From Saccharum officinarum (taxonomy: Eukaryota > Streptophyta > Magnoliopsida > Poales > Poaceae): 64,000 nt of DNA. This document shows positions 11,643 through 23,115 of this stretch, piece by piece (positions within the stretch are counted from its first letter, which is position 1; every line of letters starts with the position of its first letter). The DNA lies in NCBI GenBank assembly GCA_020631735.1, contig CM036160.1, positions 2,092,407 to 2,156,406 of the forward strand, read 5' to 3'. The translations under genes and the position numbers were made by a program. The notes under the pieces were generated by a model that searched no databases, was not told the origin of the DNA, and worked only from the letters and a program-made list of their open reading frames with translations.

Positions 11643-12248
11643 GAGCATTTGCGGAAAGAACATTTGCGTCACCCAAAATTATGAAGCTGCACACACCAAA
11701 TCGAAAGCTATAGAAATTGACTGGAAACATAGATATGGAGAAGTAATTGAACTGTACCTCAGATTTGAAACAGCAATCAGAATAGACGCAAACACATCCG
11801 TGCACATTCCCTTGGTCCGCTGTAAATTGGATAGCTGCATAGATCATCAGACGTTTCATGATTAGGCAAGGAAATTCATAAAAACCTACCAAAGCTCATG
11901 TGAGAACAATTGACTGACCGCTCCATAGTTAAAAAAAGGCATATTGAGCATTTGCGGAAAGAACATTTGCGTCACCCAAAATTATGAAGCTGCACACACC
12001 GAATCGAAAGCTATAGAAATTGACTGGAAACATAGATATGGAGAAGTAATCGAACTGTACCTCAGATTTGAAACAGCAATCAGAATAGACGCAAACACAT
12101 CCGTGCACATTCCCTTGGTCCGCTGTAAATTGGATAGCTGCATAGATCATCAGACGTTTCATGATTAGGCAAAGAAATTCATAAAAACCTACCAAAGCTC
12201 ATGTGAGAACAATTGACTGACCGCTCCATAGTATAAAAAAGCCATATT
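11643..12248. repeat. 303-bp tandem duplication, two copies
   Basis: The unit starting GAGCATTTGCGGAAAGAAC at 11643 is repeated at 11946 with an exact 303-base offset. Only a few differences are visible by eye. Both units contain TTGACTGGAAACATAGATATG and ATTAGGCAA blocks. The near-identity implies a recent duplication. Frames on both strands are mirrored in the two copies and show no recognisable domain. Confidence 0.95.
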
Positions 12249-12250
12249 GA

Positions 12251-12905
12251 TTGGAAGCTGGAACGCTTCGTCAGACAGAGGATGTCATAAGCAATGCGAG
12301 ATTAAGAACAGAGCACAGGAAGCGAGAGACGGCAGTACCTGGAGATGAGTCGATGCGAGCAGGAGCAGGGCAGGCCCAAATGAATGACGTCCTTGCCGTG
12401 GCGTGTCCGGCGCGGGTGTCGGCGACGGCAGTGAAGCCGAGTACGGCATGCTGGCCTAGCGAGCTGGCAGCGACGCCGGCGTTGGCCGGAGGCGGCAGGG
12501 TCCAGCGACGTGGGCGTCATGGTGCTGGACGGCGCCACTAGGGTTTGGGCGCGGGGCTCCCGCGCTTCCATGGCGACCTTGGGGAGTGCGAGGGGGGCGC
12601 GGAGGACGGCCGGCAGCGCATCCGCGCGGTTGGCAACGGCGGAGGAAGGGGCGGCACTCGGCGGGGTGGGAGCAGTGGAGGCGGGAGGGCGAGAGCAGAA
12701 GCCTTGGGAGGGTTGGCCGAGGCGAGCTGCTGGCCGTGACGTTTATCGGTTGGAAGCGAGGGGGAGGGGGCGAGCTGGGCTTGTGTGGCGGAGGGGGCGG
12801 CGAGCTAGATCAATCGGCGGAGGGGGCGGCGAGCTGGGAGAAACTGGCGGAGGGGGCGGCGAGCTAGAAGAAACCGGCGTCTCCTCCCACGATCTCATAA
12901 ATTAG
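12251..12905. other. GC-rich gene-like fragment
   Basis: The sequence becomes GC-rich with open frames on both strands (Arg-, Gly- and Ala-rich on plus). No domain is recognised. Its position inside a probable Helitron fits captured promoter or first-exon sequence, but coding capacity is not supported. Confidence 0.35.
12787..12876. repeat. Short GC-rich tandem repeat, 3 x ~30 bp
   Basis: GGCGGAGGGGGCGGCGAGCT occurs at 12787, 12816 and 12846, separated by variable 9-10 base tails. Confidence 0.9.
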
Positions 12906-13033
12906 TAGAACGAAAAAAAACTCGATACGATCCAGCTCGGGTCCGGGAGGAGGTGGGAGCGGGGAAACCGGCGCGGACTCGGTTCGGGGTCGGAGATTTG
13001 GACTTGGGTAGGGATTATTATTCAGTACCAGTG

Positions 13034-13035
<2 letters not shown>

Positions 13036-13091
<56 letters not shown>
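13036..13091. repeat. (TA)n microsatellite, about 56 bp
   Basis: A TA dinucleotide run preceded by TATTCAGTACC, a motif also found close to the (TA)n tract at 4371. Confidence 0.95.
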
Positions 13092-13092
<1 letters not shown>

Positions 13093-13672
13093 CTGGGGTG
13101 GACTTTTTTTCATGGGAAGTGAAATCCATTGCAAATCATGTCAAACTAAAAGTCAAATATGAATTGCACAGTAAAATTTGGCCTGAGGTGGTTTAAACAG
13201 TATAGAAACCGCCATGTGTTTGTTTGACAAAAAAAAACCACTCTAGGCTGGTTTAAATAGTAGAAACTCGGTCTGGGTCTGTTTGATAGCAAAAACTAGC
13301 ATGGGCCCGTTTAAAAAGTATAAAAACTTGTCTGTGCTGGTTTTTGCATGGGAAACTCACCAAAAGCGCGACTTCTTTATCTGAGCTCTAAATTAGTCAT
13401 TCTATATATGTTCTTGGATCGTCTCGATGAGAAATGCAATGGTAAAGTTCAATATGTATTTTTAACAAAGTTATAAAACTGGCCTAGGCTTGTTTCGAAA
13501 CCAGTTTGAGTCTATTTCTGTTGAAAATCTAGGATTGCCTCCTTTTGACAATTTTGGTTGTCAAATAGTAGGTTTGAAGTTACTTATGGTTGCAGGAACG
13601 TATCCAGGTTTCAATTTATAAGAGTAAATATGAAGATATTTTTTAATTGGTTCCGGTCTAATGTTTTTATGG
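13092..13672. other. Intergenic with degenerate repeats
   Basis: A weak internal repeat recurs: phrases such as GGTTTAAACAGTATAGAAAC and GGTTTAAATAGTAGAAAC appear at about 13190, 13250, 13310 and 13480. No credible protein frame. This block forms the upstream flank of the intact DUF1668-like gene. Confidence 0.4.
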
Positions 13673-14006
13673 TTGCACGTTGAATAGTCTTCAACGTACG
13701 AGGAGCCAAATCCGTGCATATTTTGGGCAAAGGCAAAATGTAGAGATTGTGGGAGAGCATCTAAAACCCTAGCTCGATCTCATCCCATATCTCTGCGCCG
13801 CCGACGCTCCTAGTACCCCCGCGCGCTCTCCTTCCTTGAAGCCGGATCTGCCCGAGGTAGGCAGGTTTGCGCGATCCTCTTGCTCCTCCTGTCCTTGGAA
13901 TCCCTGATTCATCTGAGTTTCCTCAAAAAAAATTGATCTTCTCCCCATTTTGATTTTGAATCGAGATGCAATGCAGGGGGCATCTTGCTGCGGGAGAGAG
14001 ACGAAG

Positions 14007-15182
14007 ATGATGAACCACCTGCGGCGGCGGTTTGTGAACATCGTATCGGAGAACTGCAAGAGCGCCACGTGCTCGCTGCACCGCCTCGACGTGTCGGAGC
14101 ATCTCTTCTACCCGTCGACGGCGACGGCGGAAGCAGATGCGGCCAAGCCAACAGCAGCAGCAGCGATATCGCGCCTGGAGTCGCTGCCTGAGCCGACCTT
14201 CAGCTTCCAACCGGAACCGCGACTACGTAACTTGGACCAGCTTTTCGCGCTGGTGAACCCCCGGAGCAGCGAGAGCAGGATCCTCTGGAGCAGCCCGGAG
14301 GGCGTCACCATCGTCTACGACGCCGACTCCAACTGCTGCCATGCGATGCCCAGCTTGGTGCACAAGGGATGCGAGCCAGTCACCATCTCCGTCCCCCGCC
14401 CCGACGCCGACGCTGACACAGAGACCGCCCCCGAAGAAGAGGACCTCTACGTCCTGAGCTCCAGCAGATCATCCTACCCCTGCTTCCAAGTCCTCCCATT
14501 CGGCGGCCGCCGCACCTACAAATCGCCATTGCGACGCTCGTACAAAGAGAAGCCATGGCAGTGGGAGTCGCTCCCACCCCCGCCGTTGCCCAAGGACTTC
14601 GGCATCAGCTCCCACACGGTGCTCGACGATGGCGTCACGATCTGCGTGACGGCGACCTGCTCCACCTACAGCGACGACGTTGAGGGCGGCGAAGAATATG
14701 AAGAATCCGTCGTCACCTATCTCTTCGACACGGTGAACCGCGAATGGTGGCAAGCCGACGGTGGCCGCTGGGATCTGCCCTTCTCGGGCGGCGCCGAGTA
14801 CGTCCCCGACCTTAAGCTCTGGCTGGGCCTCTGCCGCGACGAGCACCAGCTGTGTGCGTACGACCTACTCTCTGCTGCATCAGCTGCCGGCGAACCTCAG
14901 ACATTGAAGCATCTCGGGGAAGTCGTCGAGATGCCCAAGGATTGGGAGTCAATAAAGGGTGACCTCCTTAATCTTGGCGACGGCAGGTTTTGCATTGCCA
15001 AGATCATCGAGGAGTGGAGCGGCGAGGCGGCCGACCACCCTCTTCTGGCTGGCAGAGTCACAATGTTAGCCCTGCTCACTGGTGTGGAGATGGTTCGCGG
15101 AGAAGAAGGAGGATTCAAGATGGTCACGCATAAATCCGTGAGTTATATCTTCGGCAATGACAGTATCCGGTGGGTGCTATAA
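14007..15182 (+). CDS. DUF1668-like protein, intact
   Basis: An open frame of 391 codons from MMNHLRRRFVNIV to a TAA stop. An in-frame ATG lies at 13971, but it falls at a probable 5'-UTR intron acceptor (donor near 13855, acceptor GCAG before 13977), so the 14007 start is preferred. The protein resembles the grass-expanded family annotated as DUF1668 (function unknown): an N-terminal RRFVN...SLHRLDVSEHLFYPS segment, an FALVNPRS...ILWSSPEGVTIVYDAD segment, an acidic linker around residues 130-145, an SSHTVLDDGVTI segment, then LKLWLGLCRDEHQLCAYDL and a C-terminal LALLTGVEMVRGEE block. Repeated beta-strand-like blocks suggest a propeller-like fold, which is inference. No signal peptide or membrane segment is obvious. 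Family assignment rests on motif memory. Confidence 0.85.
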   Translation: MMNHLRRRFVNIVSENCKSATCSLHRLDVSEHLFYPSTATAEADAAKPTAAAAISRLESLPEPTFSFQPEPRLRNLDQLFALVNPRSSESRILWSSPEGVTIVYDADSNCCHAMPSLVHKGCEPVTISVPRPDADADTETAPEEEDLYVLSSSRSSYPCFQVLPFGGRRTYKSPLRRSYKEKPWQWESLPPPPLPKDFGISSHTVLDDGVTICVTATCSTYSDDVEGGEEYEESVVTYLFDTVNREWWQADGGRWDLPFSGGAEYVPDLKLWLGLCRDEHQLCAYDLLSAASAAGEPQTLKHLGEVVEMPKDWESIKGDLLNLGDGRFCIAKIIEEWSGEAADHPLLAGRVTMLALLTGVEMVRGEEGGFKMVTHKSVSYIFGNDSIRWVL

Positions 15183-15404
15183 ATCGAACCAAATCACAGT
15201 TTAAGTACTTTTGAATGACTTGTTATATATCACTGAGTTGTTAATTATTCTCCTCCCTATCAGTACTAGTATTATTAGAATAGATGCATCGTCGTCTTTC
15301 TTATGTGAAATTAAAAAGAACTGAACTGATTCGTGAGAGAGGCTCCTCACTGATTTAAATAAAGTCTTGTTGGTTACTCATTGTTGTTGCTTATTTTAAA
15401 ATGG

Positions 15405-15570
15405 AATTTCACACCTCAGCTATAGCCGGCTATAGTTGTTTGAGGCTGATCAAACTATTTGTGTTTATGTAGAACATAGTGGCTATAGCCCGCTATAGTC
15501 CCATTTAACCTCCGTTATAGCTGTTCTAGAGGTCATCTGTTAAATACCTTTAGCCGGAGATTTTAAACCT
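15405..15570. repeat. MITE-like insertion with CTATAG palindromes
   Basis: This AT-rich block is absent from the matching position of copy 1 (around 3105-3165). It contains palindromic phrases such as AGCTATAGCCGGCTATAG and GGCTATAGCCCGCTATAG. Exact ends and target duplication were not resolved. Confidence 0.5.
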
Positions 15571-16194
15571 TGATCTTTTCTTTGAAAGGACAGGTGCTGC
15601 TATCTAATTTCATTCGTACCAAGATTCATGGAATAGTTGTTCTCATTTTCATATTGAAGATTAGCATTCTGTACTGTCTAGTCACATGAAAGAATGAATC
15701 ATCAAGTATTCCCTGGTGATATACATGGGATTTTTTTTCCAACCTGAATTTGGAATCCCATACTTCATTTGTACATTTTCCCCATTCGATTCGATTTCCC
15801 AGTATTACTGACCCTGCAATCTTCAATGCATTGTCTCGTTATCTTTAATCTACTTCTCTTTTAGGTCTTTATACTAGGATGATAGGCCCTCTCCGCTGTG
15901 CCCGCTGCCGTTGGCATGCATGTATTTACTTTGTTTGTTAGGATAATAGGCGTGCTCCGCCTCGCTCGTGTGCATAGATTTACTGTATTAACACAATGGA
16001 TAAGTCTCAGAGAGCACTAGAGTTTCCAGCAGGCTACATTATTGTAAATAAATAAGGATTAACCTGGATAGTACATATACTTATCACTGCCGCTTCAAAA
16101 ACAACCGGTAGTGATAGTTCGGCAATGATTGTTTGTTCTAGGGTAGTGCCATCTCCCACCAACTAGCTATGCCATCTCCACTGAGTGCAACCAC

Positions 16195-17432
16195 CACTAC
16201 TACAGTCTCTTTAATGGAGGTGGACACTTTAAATTAATGGAGGCGGCATTGCAACCACCTCCAATCAAAGGTCACCATTAATGCCGGATTAATGGAAGCT
16301 GTTGCTTTGCCCGCCTCCGTAAATCAAAAAGGAAAAAAGGAAAAACCTATGGATAGGCCCGCCAAGCCCATCCATGGGCCTACTGAGCCCATCCACGGGC
16401 AACTGTCGCAACCGCTCGCCGGTGCCTGGACCGTGTGCGTGCATCGCCAGGATCTGGCCGCAGCCGCCACATGTGCCATCTCCCGCCGCATCTGGAGGTG
16501 GTGGAGGGGGAGAAGGCCACTGCTGCCGCGAGGAGGAGAAGCGCCCCCGATCCGCACCTTGGGAGGGAGAGGGAGCCCGCCGTGGTGAAGAGGAGGACTA
16601 GTGCGCACCGGATCCGGCCTCCCTGGCCATGCCACCGCTGGATCCCAGAGGGGTCGAGGAGGAGCGCTCGCGCCGCTCGCCGGATATGCTGCACCAGTGC
16701 CGGATCCACCGCTCCCGAGCCTAGGAGGAGGAGATCCGCACAGCCCCTGCCCAGGAGGAGGAGATCCGCACGACCCCTGCCCAAGAGGAGGAGAGCTGCT
16801 TTGCTCCGTGCCGCCCCTGCCTGGCGAGGGCCGCGCCGGTGGAGGTGACAGGGGCTGCCGCCGCAGCAGCCGCCGGGGCCGGCCCCACGCCGCTACCCGC
16901 CATGGTCGGCCAGTACCCCGCCACCGCCCGTCAGGTCTGGCCCTACGCCGCCGCTCGCCAGGAGAGAGAGAGAGAGCGCTGGGAGAGAGAGAAAATGCCG
17001 AGAGATAGAGAGCTCGCTGCTCGCGCCACACGCCTGGTGAGAGAGAGAGGGGTGAGGAATGAGAAACCCTAAGCCTAAGTGTTCATATATATACGGAACA
17101 CTGGTAACGGGCCTTCTAGGCCTTTCTATGGGCCTCGGGCCATTTTTCTGAGGCGGACCTCCAAAAATGTGGTCCGTAAATTGATTATAGGAGGCAGTTA
17201 TTTTGCGACCGCCTCCGTAAATCAATTTTACGAGGCGAGCATTTCTAACCGCCTCTGTAAATAAAATAACCGCCTCCGTAAATCAATTTTGCGAGGCGGT
17301 TAATTGTGACCGCCTCGGTAAATGAAAATGACCGCCTCCTTTAATCGCCAGCATTAACCGAGGCGGTTGGATTTTATGACCGCCTCGGTTAATGTTTGGG
17401 CACCGCCTCCTAAAATCATTTGTGCAGTAGTA
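16195..17432. mobile_element. Small non-autonomous CACTA element
   Basis: The left end is CACTACTACAG (16195). The right end reads TGTGCAGTAGTA (17421-17432), whose complement begins with ACTACTGCACA after one terminal base change. Subterminal arrays of GGAGGCGG and ACCGCCTCCGTAAATCAATTTT-like repeats lie at 16215-16325 and 17205-17410, in both orientations as expected for CACTA elements. The flanking trinucleotides are CAC and TAC, a 2 of 3 match to a 3-bp target duplication. The GC-rich interior (16430-17060) has open frames on both strands but no recognisable domain. Confidence 0.75.
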
Positions 17433-18464
17433 TACTACTTTAATATGAAAGCTAAAGTGAATTGTAGTTCCTTTTGGGTATGGCTGTAGTAGGATCACAT
17501 TGAGTCATCGAGTGCCCAATGGGGGGAGGGGTCATTGACCAACATTTGGATTTCCAGTATTGATATGTCATTCCTCTAAAAAAAAGTATTGATATGTCAT
17601 AATGATTCAGTCACTTATATAAAGTAACGACTTACAAATTTATTATGATGGAGCATGAATATAATTTAAAGTGAATTGTTAGAGTCATGGGTACGGGTTC
17701 GTTAAGGGCACATTTTTTCCATGAAGATAAACTTAAAATAAATATTTATCCAAATGTTGCATGTTTACTTGGTCTACATGATGCCACATGGCATTTATAC
17801 TTACTTTTAATTTAACAACGGTAGAAGCACGTAATTTCGAACATATATATATATCATGCTTTATGGTTATTTAATTATTTTACATAATAGCTTATATTGG
17901 TATTTATGTATACATTTGAGAGCGATTTTAGTTTATTTAGTTTAATAGATGAGGTGAATAGTTTAGATAAAAATTAAAGGGGTTATCTTTGATAATGGCA
18001 CATGTGTGTAATCTAAAAGAAAAATTAGGTATTACTCTGCATTATCTTTCATAATTGTATGGGTGGGCGATTTAGATGCAAATTTAATTTTTTAAATTAT
18101 CTTTTGCAATGTCATAGTTGTGTAATTAAGATGCAAATTTAGAACTACCATAATTATTTTTCATAATGGCAGAGGCGTGTAGCTTTTAGAAATTCGAATG
18201 GATCTAGCGGTTATTGGTGATGATTAGACTATCAAATTAAAGGCTACACATATTTTGTTATCTTGAAAAATTATAGAATTCACCTTTTTTCTTAAGATGT
18301 CTCATCAGGATTAACGTGGAGGCTCCATTGGAGAGGTCGAGTTAGTAATAATAACATAAATAAGAGACCTTTTACAATGGTTTGTGATGCTTCCTAATGC
18401 CTCCCGATGACTACGCAAAATAGCTATTTTTGTCGATTTTATTCGTCCAAGGGCAATATGGTCA
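17433..18464. other. AT-rich intergenic sequence
   Basis: No coding sequence seen. From about 17690 (GTTAAGGGCACATTTTTTCC) it matches 51577 onward. After about 17830 the match is interrupted by roughly 1.6 kb of extra sequence, resuming near 19455. Confidence 0.5.
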
Positions 18465-18911
18465 TTGCGCATAGCCTCTCACTCCCCCTGCCCTCCCCGC
18501 CAAGACCCCACGCCGAACTCACCGGTCTCCCCTGATTGCACGCACCTCACTCGCGTGCTCGCCCTAGCTGCCGCCGCCGCCCTGCTCTCTACCTCGCTGT
18601 GTAGCCACCGCCGCTGCCCTCGCACAGCGTCGCGCCGGCGCCCTGCCCTCTCCCTCGCTCATCACGGCGGCCGCTGTGCCCTCGGCCCCACCGTCCGCCG
18701 CTGCTGCAGGCACTGTCGGCGCCCACGTCGCCCAGATCTTGCAGCAGGAGGCATCGCTCCTCCCATCCAAGGTCTGCGCTGCTCTGGCTATTCTGTTTTG
18801 TTGCATTTTTGTAGCATTGTTGCATTGGATGTTCCTTCACGTGGCACCTGGGTTGCTGAGACTGCGTTGGTCGAACTAGCTGCTCTTCTGTATCTGTATG
18901 AGATTAACTGA
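18465..18911 (+). other. GC-rich gene-like fragment
   Basis: A GC-rich stretch with a 148-codon plus frame starting at 18465, but with open frames on the other strand too. No domain recognised. It lies inside sequence that copy B lacks, so it is probably part of a transposon or captured DNA. Confidence 0.3.
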
Positions 18912-20011
18912 AAGCTGGTGTCCATCATTTGCAGATTTTGTTGATCAAAAGCATATACATGAGAACCCGTTGCCTTTTTCTCTATCTAGATGCCAACAAA
19001 GAAATTGATAAGAAATTCAAGTATTCCAAACGTGGCCAGAGTGGGTAGAAACTACCAGAATCTTGTTTACACAATTATATCTTGTGGTAGAATACCACAA
19101 CGAAATGATCTACAACTCACTGTTATCTAGCTCTGTGTTCCAAAATTACCTGCCAGCAGTAGCCCTATCAGGTTAGTATTCAGTTGTACTGCAAGATTGG
19201 AATGATACATGACTGACTAGAAAAGGAATTGCTAGCTAGCTACAACAGAGGATCAGAGAGAAGGCACAAAAAGCTGCTATCTTATGGCCGGCCCATGACC
19301 AACTTCATTTCAGATCACCAATTGGCAAATCTCCTAATGCCTCCTTTGGATATATAGAACAACAACTTTCACTTTGTCAGGTTTCATATGTTAGCTCACT
19401 TTGTACGTTTAAAATTTGCTGGTTGTCATGATTTGTAGGAACTTTATTTATATATTTTATATTAGGTAGGTAGAGTCTTGGAAAATACTACTACATAATA
19501 AGCCCATCACTGTTGGTTGGCAAACCCCTATATAGTGTCAAACATCACTGCGGGGTGAGAAATCAGCAGTGTTGCCATTTTCACAAAACGCTCAAATAAT
19601 AAAGACAGCTAGCCGTGAGATCAAGACTCAGCTTTTCACACTAAAAACAAAGCCCTCAAATTTTTTTAAAAAAGATCTGTTACCGGCTTTCATTGATAAG
19701 AGGAGAGCAACTAATTACAAGTGGTTTGGCACAAGAGACACCCCTTTTTTTGCGTGGCTTCACCAATTAGTGATGCCACACCACCCCTATAGTTTATATG
19801 ATCAGCTTACACAACGATTGTAACAGTCATTCCTTGACAAGGCAATCATCTAAATTATATGGGCAGCTGGCGCATTGCCCTGCTGCTGCGCCGTCGACGG
19901 GATTATCATCTCGATGCCTCTGTTACGTGCACGTATCCACATTTTTGCTTCATCTTGGATTGCGCTGAAGAGTTGTTCAGGTGTCCTGCATGTTCTATTG
20001 AAAACACGATT

Positions 20012-23000
20012 TGTAACACCCTTGGTGTTACGAGTTTGCTTAGCACCTTACGTAAAACCTAAAAGAAAATAAGTAAACGAGTTCTCGGGTTTTAAGATCT
20101 TTTACCTCACATAAGTGATAAACGGATAATGCCGGTTAATTGGTTTTATGTGAAAACATGCTAACGAGACCCTAATTAGAAAATGGAACGATCGGTCGTT
20201 TTAATTGTTGGCGTGAAAAACAAATTTATAAACGAAAATAAAAAGATAACTTGAGCCTGGCGCGTAAGTAAAAATTTATGCGCAAGTTGCGTAGATGGAA
20301 GTGCAACTTTCATGTTTGGGGATAAATATTGTTAAATAGTATTTTGTGAGCTCAAAGATCGAATTCGAATTTCAACTCGACCTAAACTTTAGATCTCGTC
20401 TTTGGCAGAGCGAAGTAACGGCAGTGCCATTTTGGCAATTAATCCTAACAAAAATGGTTGAGCATTAACATCACGTTTTCACACAGTGGGTTGCTTCTAA
20501 GCGAGCATGTGGGCGTGGTATAGGTGGCAGGCATGTTTGTTGTCACGTTGCTCCTGTAAAAATTTGCCAAAACTACCTAGAGCACGCGGTGAACCATGTT
20601 CCTTGCTCTGTTCGCGAACTGGCTCTTGGCATGACGAACGCATCTTGGCACCTTCTCATCTTTTCCTCGGGTCACTCTCGGCCCGTGTCGATGGCTTCGA
20701 TAGACGGTTGTTGGTGCGACCTTAGGTGCACAAAACTGGTTGAGCCTTACTCCGATGAATCGATGATTTTGCTCCGCTTTAATATTCGTGCTCGTCAACT
20801 CTTGCTGGTGTCGACCGGCACCCGTGGTCACCTTTGCGTGCACGTCGTCGTGCTGGGGCCGGCCGGTGGGCTTGCACTCGCGCGCTAGGCTGGCCGCAGC
20901 AGCGCCTCGCGAGGCCGTGCAGCCGCTGGGCCGCTGTGGCGGGGTCATCGCGCGCGCTGCCTCCTCTGTCGCGCACGGGCCTGGCCGTAGTCGCAGTCCT
21001 GTCGCTGCCGCCTCTGCTCCGCTGCTGCGCTATTGACACCGTTCGTTGGCCGCAACCGCCAAGCTGCGGTGTGCGTTCGCGGTCGCATCAGACTGCTGCG
21101 CCATGCACGGCTGCCTACTCTGGCCTGCGCCGTCGCGTCACCTTGTTTAACGCTGCGCTTGGTCGTGGTCCCGACTGACTAGTCGCGCCTCGTCCTTAGC
21201 GTCGGCCATGTTACCGCGCCAAGCACCGCCTGGGTAAAACCCTGTGCTACCGCGCGCTAGTAGCCAACCGAGCCATGGCCGACCACTTGCAGGCACGCTC
21301 GACCCCTCCCCCCGGTGGCCCTTCTAGACCCTCCCGTGCCGGCACCGCTTCGACGCGCGCAGTCGAGCTGTCATCGTCGGCATAAATGGCCAGTCAGCGA
21401 TGTTACCCTCAGTGCGGTTGATTTGGGCAGCCCAGACTTTTCCCCGTAACCAGCTAGCTGCCCAGCCCCTGTCGCGAGGCGGTAGTGCGCCATCACCGGC
21501 CAATTTTGAGTTTCTGAGCCGCCGGTCATCGCGCTCTCGAAACAGAGCATGGATTGGGGGTAAGCCCCTCCTTCGCTTGTGGTTCTAATTAATTGGTATA
21601 TATAGATTCACCTTGACCTCCTCGTTTGGGTGCTCGCCTCATCCAGGTCCGGACCCTCACCGGCGACGTGCTGGCGCGGCACGCCACGCTCAGAGTGCCG
21701 CCGACCTCGCTGCGCGCGCGTGGCCAAGTCACTCTGGCACCTCTTCGTGTCAACGGTCGCCACCGCGGGCATCTTGGTGAGCCTCTACTGCTTTTCCGCC
21801 TCCGCGTTAGTCTCGTGAGGGCCTTAGCTTGCCGGTACGGCCTCGCCGCCGGCGTGAATCGCCGCTCGCCACTGCAGCACGCGCTCGTGCGCGTCCCGGT
21901 TTCCCCTGGCCACCCAGCGTCGTTGCTCGAGCTATAGATAGCGGTCAGTTTCTTAGTCTTGTTTGGGTGGGTCCCCGGTGGCCGGCGTAACCGTCCCATG
22001 TCAGCCGACGTCACGCCGGTGAGCGTGGGAGCGGCGGGGACTAGCCGTTGCGAAGACAGGTTTCTCCGAGGGTCTGCTTGCAAAGCATCTCTCTGCTTGA
22101 ATAGTGCAAACAGTAGAAACCAATTATGCTTGGTCACAGGGATCTCTCTGCAAAAAGATCGTTTCGCACGTGGGCTCCTTGGCCTTGGGCCGCGGCTGGG
22201 CCAGCCTGCTGCGCGTGGTCGGGTCCCACGTGGGCCGTAGTTCATGCTGGGCCAAATGGTCGCCGCCGGCCCTTCCCTTTTTCAAAATGTTTTGCTAATA
22301 TAGGTTACTAGTTAACTTGTAAATGCAATAGAGAAACATGTAGGGATCCTAAAATTGTGAAACAAGTTTTGTTAGGTTCCAAAAATCATGCCCTACCTGT
22401 TAGTGTATTGGGTTCACTTAGCCCTAAAATATTTTCAAGGTCACTCTAAATATTCTAACATGCTCAAATATTATTGAAATATAAATTTGTAGGAATTTTT
22501 GTGGCAACACGGTGATAGCGCTAGCTTTAAAAATTTCACAGTAGCTTTATAATATTGTTATCTACCCGACGTAAATTCTGTAGCTCCCTAAATAGTTAGT
22601 TTGCTAGCATAGTTACTGGGCTCTAGTTAGATACCTAGTCAATTGATAAATTGAATAAAGCAACAATTTGGGTTCGTGTGGCTAAAATACTTGTTGGGTA
22701 AATAATGTTCTATTCAACAACTTGGGTACGTGGCCTAGTACGTTAGAGTTAGCTCGTTAGCTTGTGAAGCGTGTCGTGTTCTCCTAGTTACAATTATCAT
22801 TGTCTATTTACGTCTCTGCATTGCATCCACGAATGTCATAATATGAGCGATGGTGGATCACGGAGTCGCCCAGAGGTAGCAAAAAAGATGGTGCTTTGAT
22901 GATCGTGTCACCATGGTGGAATGCTAACTTTGGTTCTATTTTACCCAGGCAAGCCCCGGTGCATAACCCCTATTATTCTGCACTTTAAATTATGCTTGTG

Positions 23001-23033
23001 CATTAAGTTTAAAGGAGTTGAATAAAACCCACT

Positions 23034-23115
<82 letters not shown>

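Larger units (their letters stand above)
13673..16075 (+). repeat. Duplicated DUF1668-like locus, copy 2
   Basis: This is the counterpart of 1041-3885, in the same orientation. It keeps the leader, an intact coding sequence and the 3' flank, but lacks the MITE and the local tandem duplication of copy 1. It carries its own insertion of about 165 bp at 15405. Confidence 0.85.

Noticed and set aside
13950..14006. Upstream extension of the DUF1668-like frame
   Set aside because: The frame is open but starts at a non-ATG codon and crosses a probable 5'-UTR intron acceptor. The start at 14007 matches the pseudogene's conserved MMNHL start.
16086..16146. A tiny CACTA element bounded by CACTGCCGC and GGGTAGTG
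   Set aside because: End-like motifs are present but only 60 bases apart, with mismatched termini and no clear target duplication. More likely debris.
16324..17031. 235-codon minus-strand frame in the small CACTA
   Set aside because: Pro/Arg/Ser-rich low-complexity product mirrored by plus-strand frames. No transposase motif.
21589..22245. 218-codon minus-strand frame inside the solo LTR
   Set aside because: It lies within the GC-rich part of a long LTR, overlaps other open frames and has no recognisable domain.
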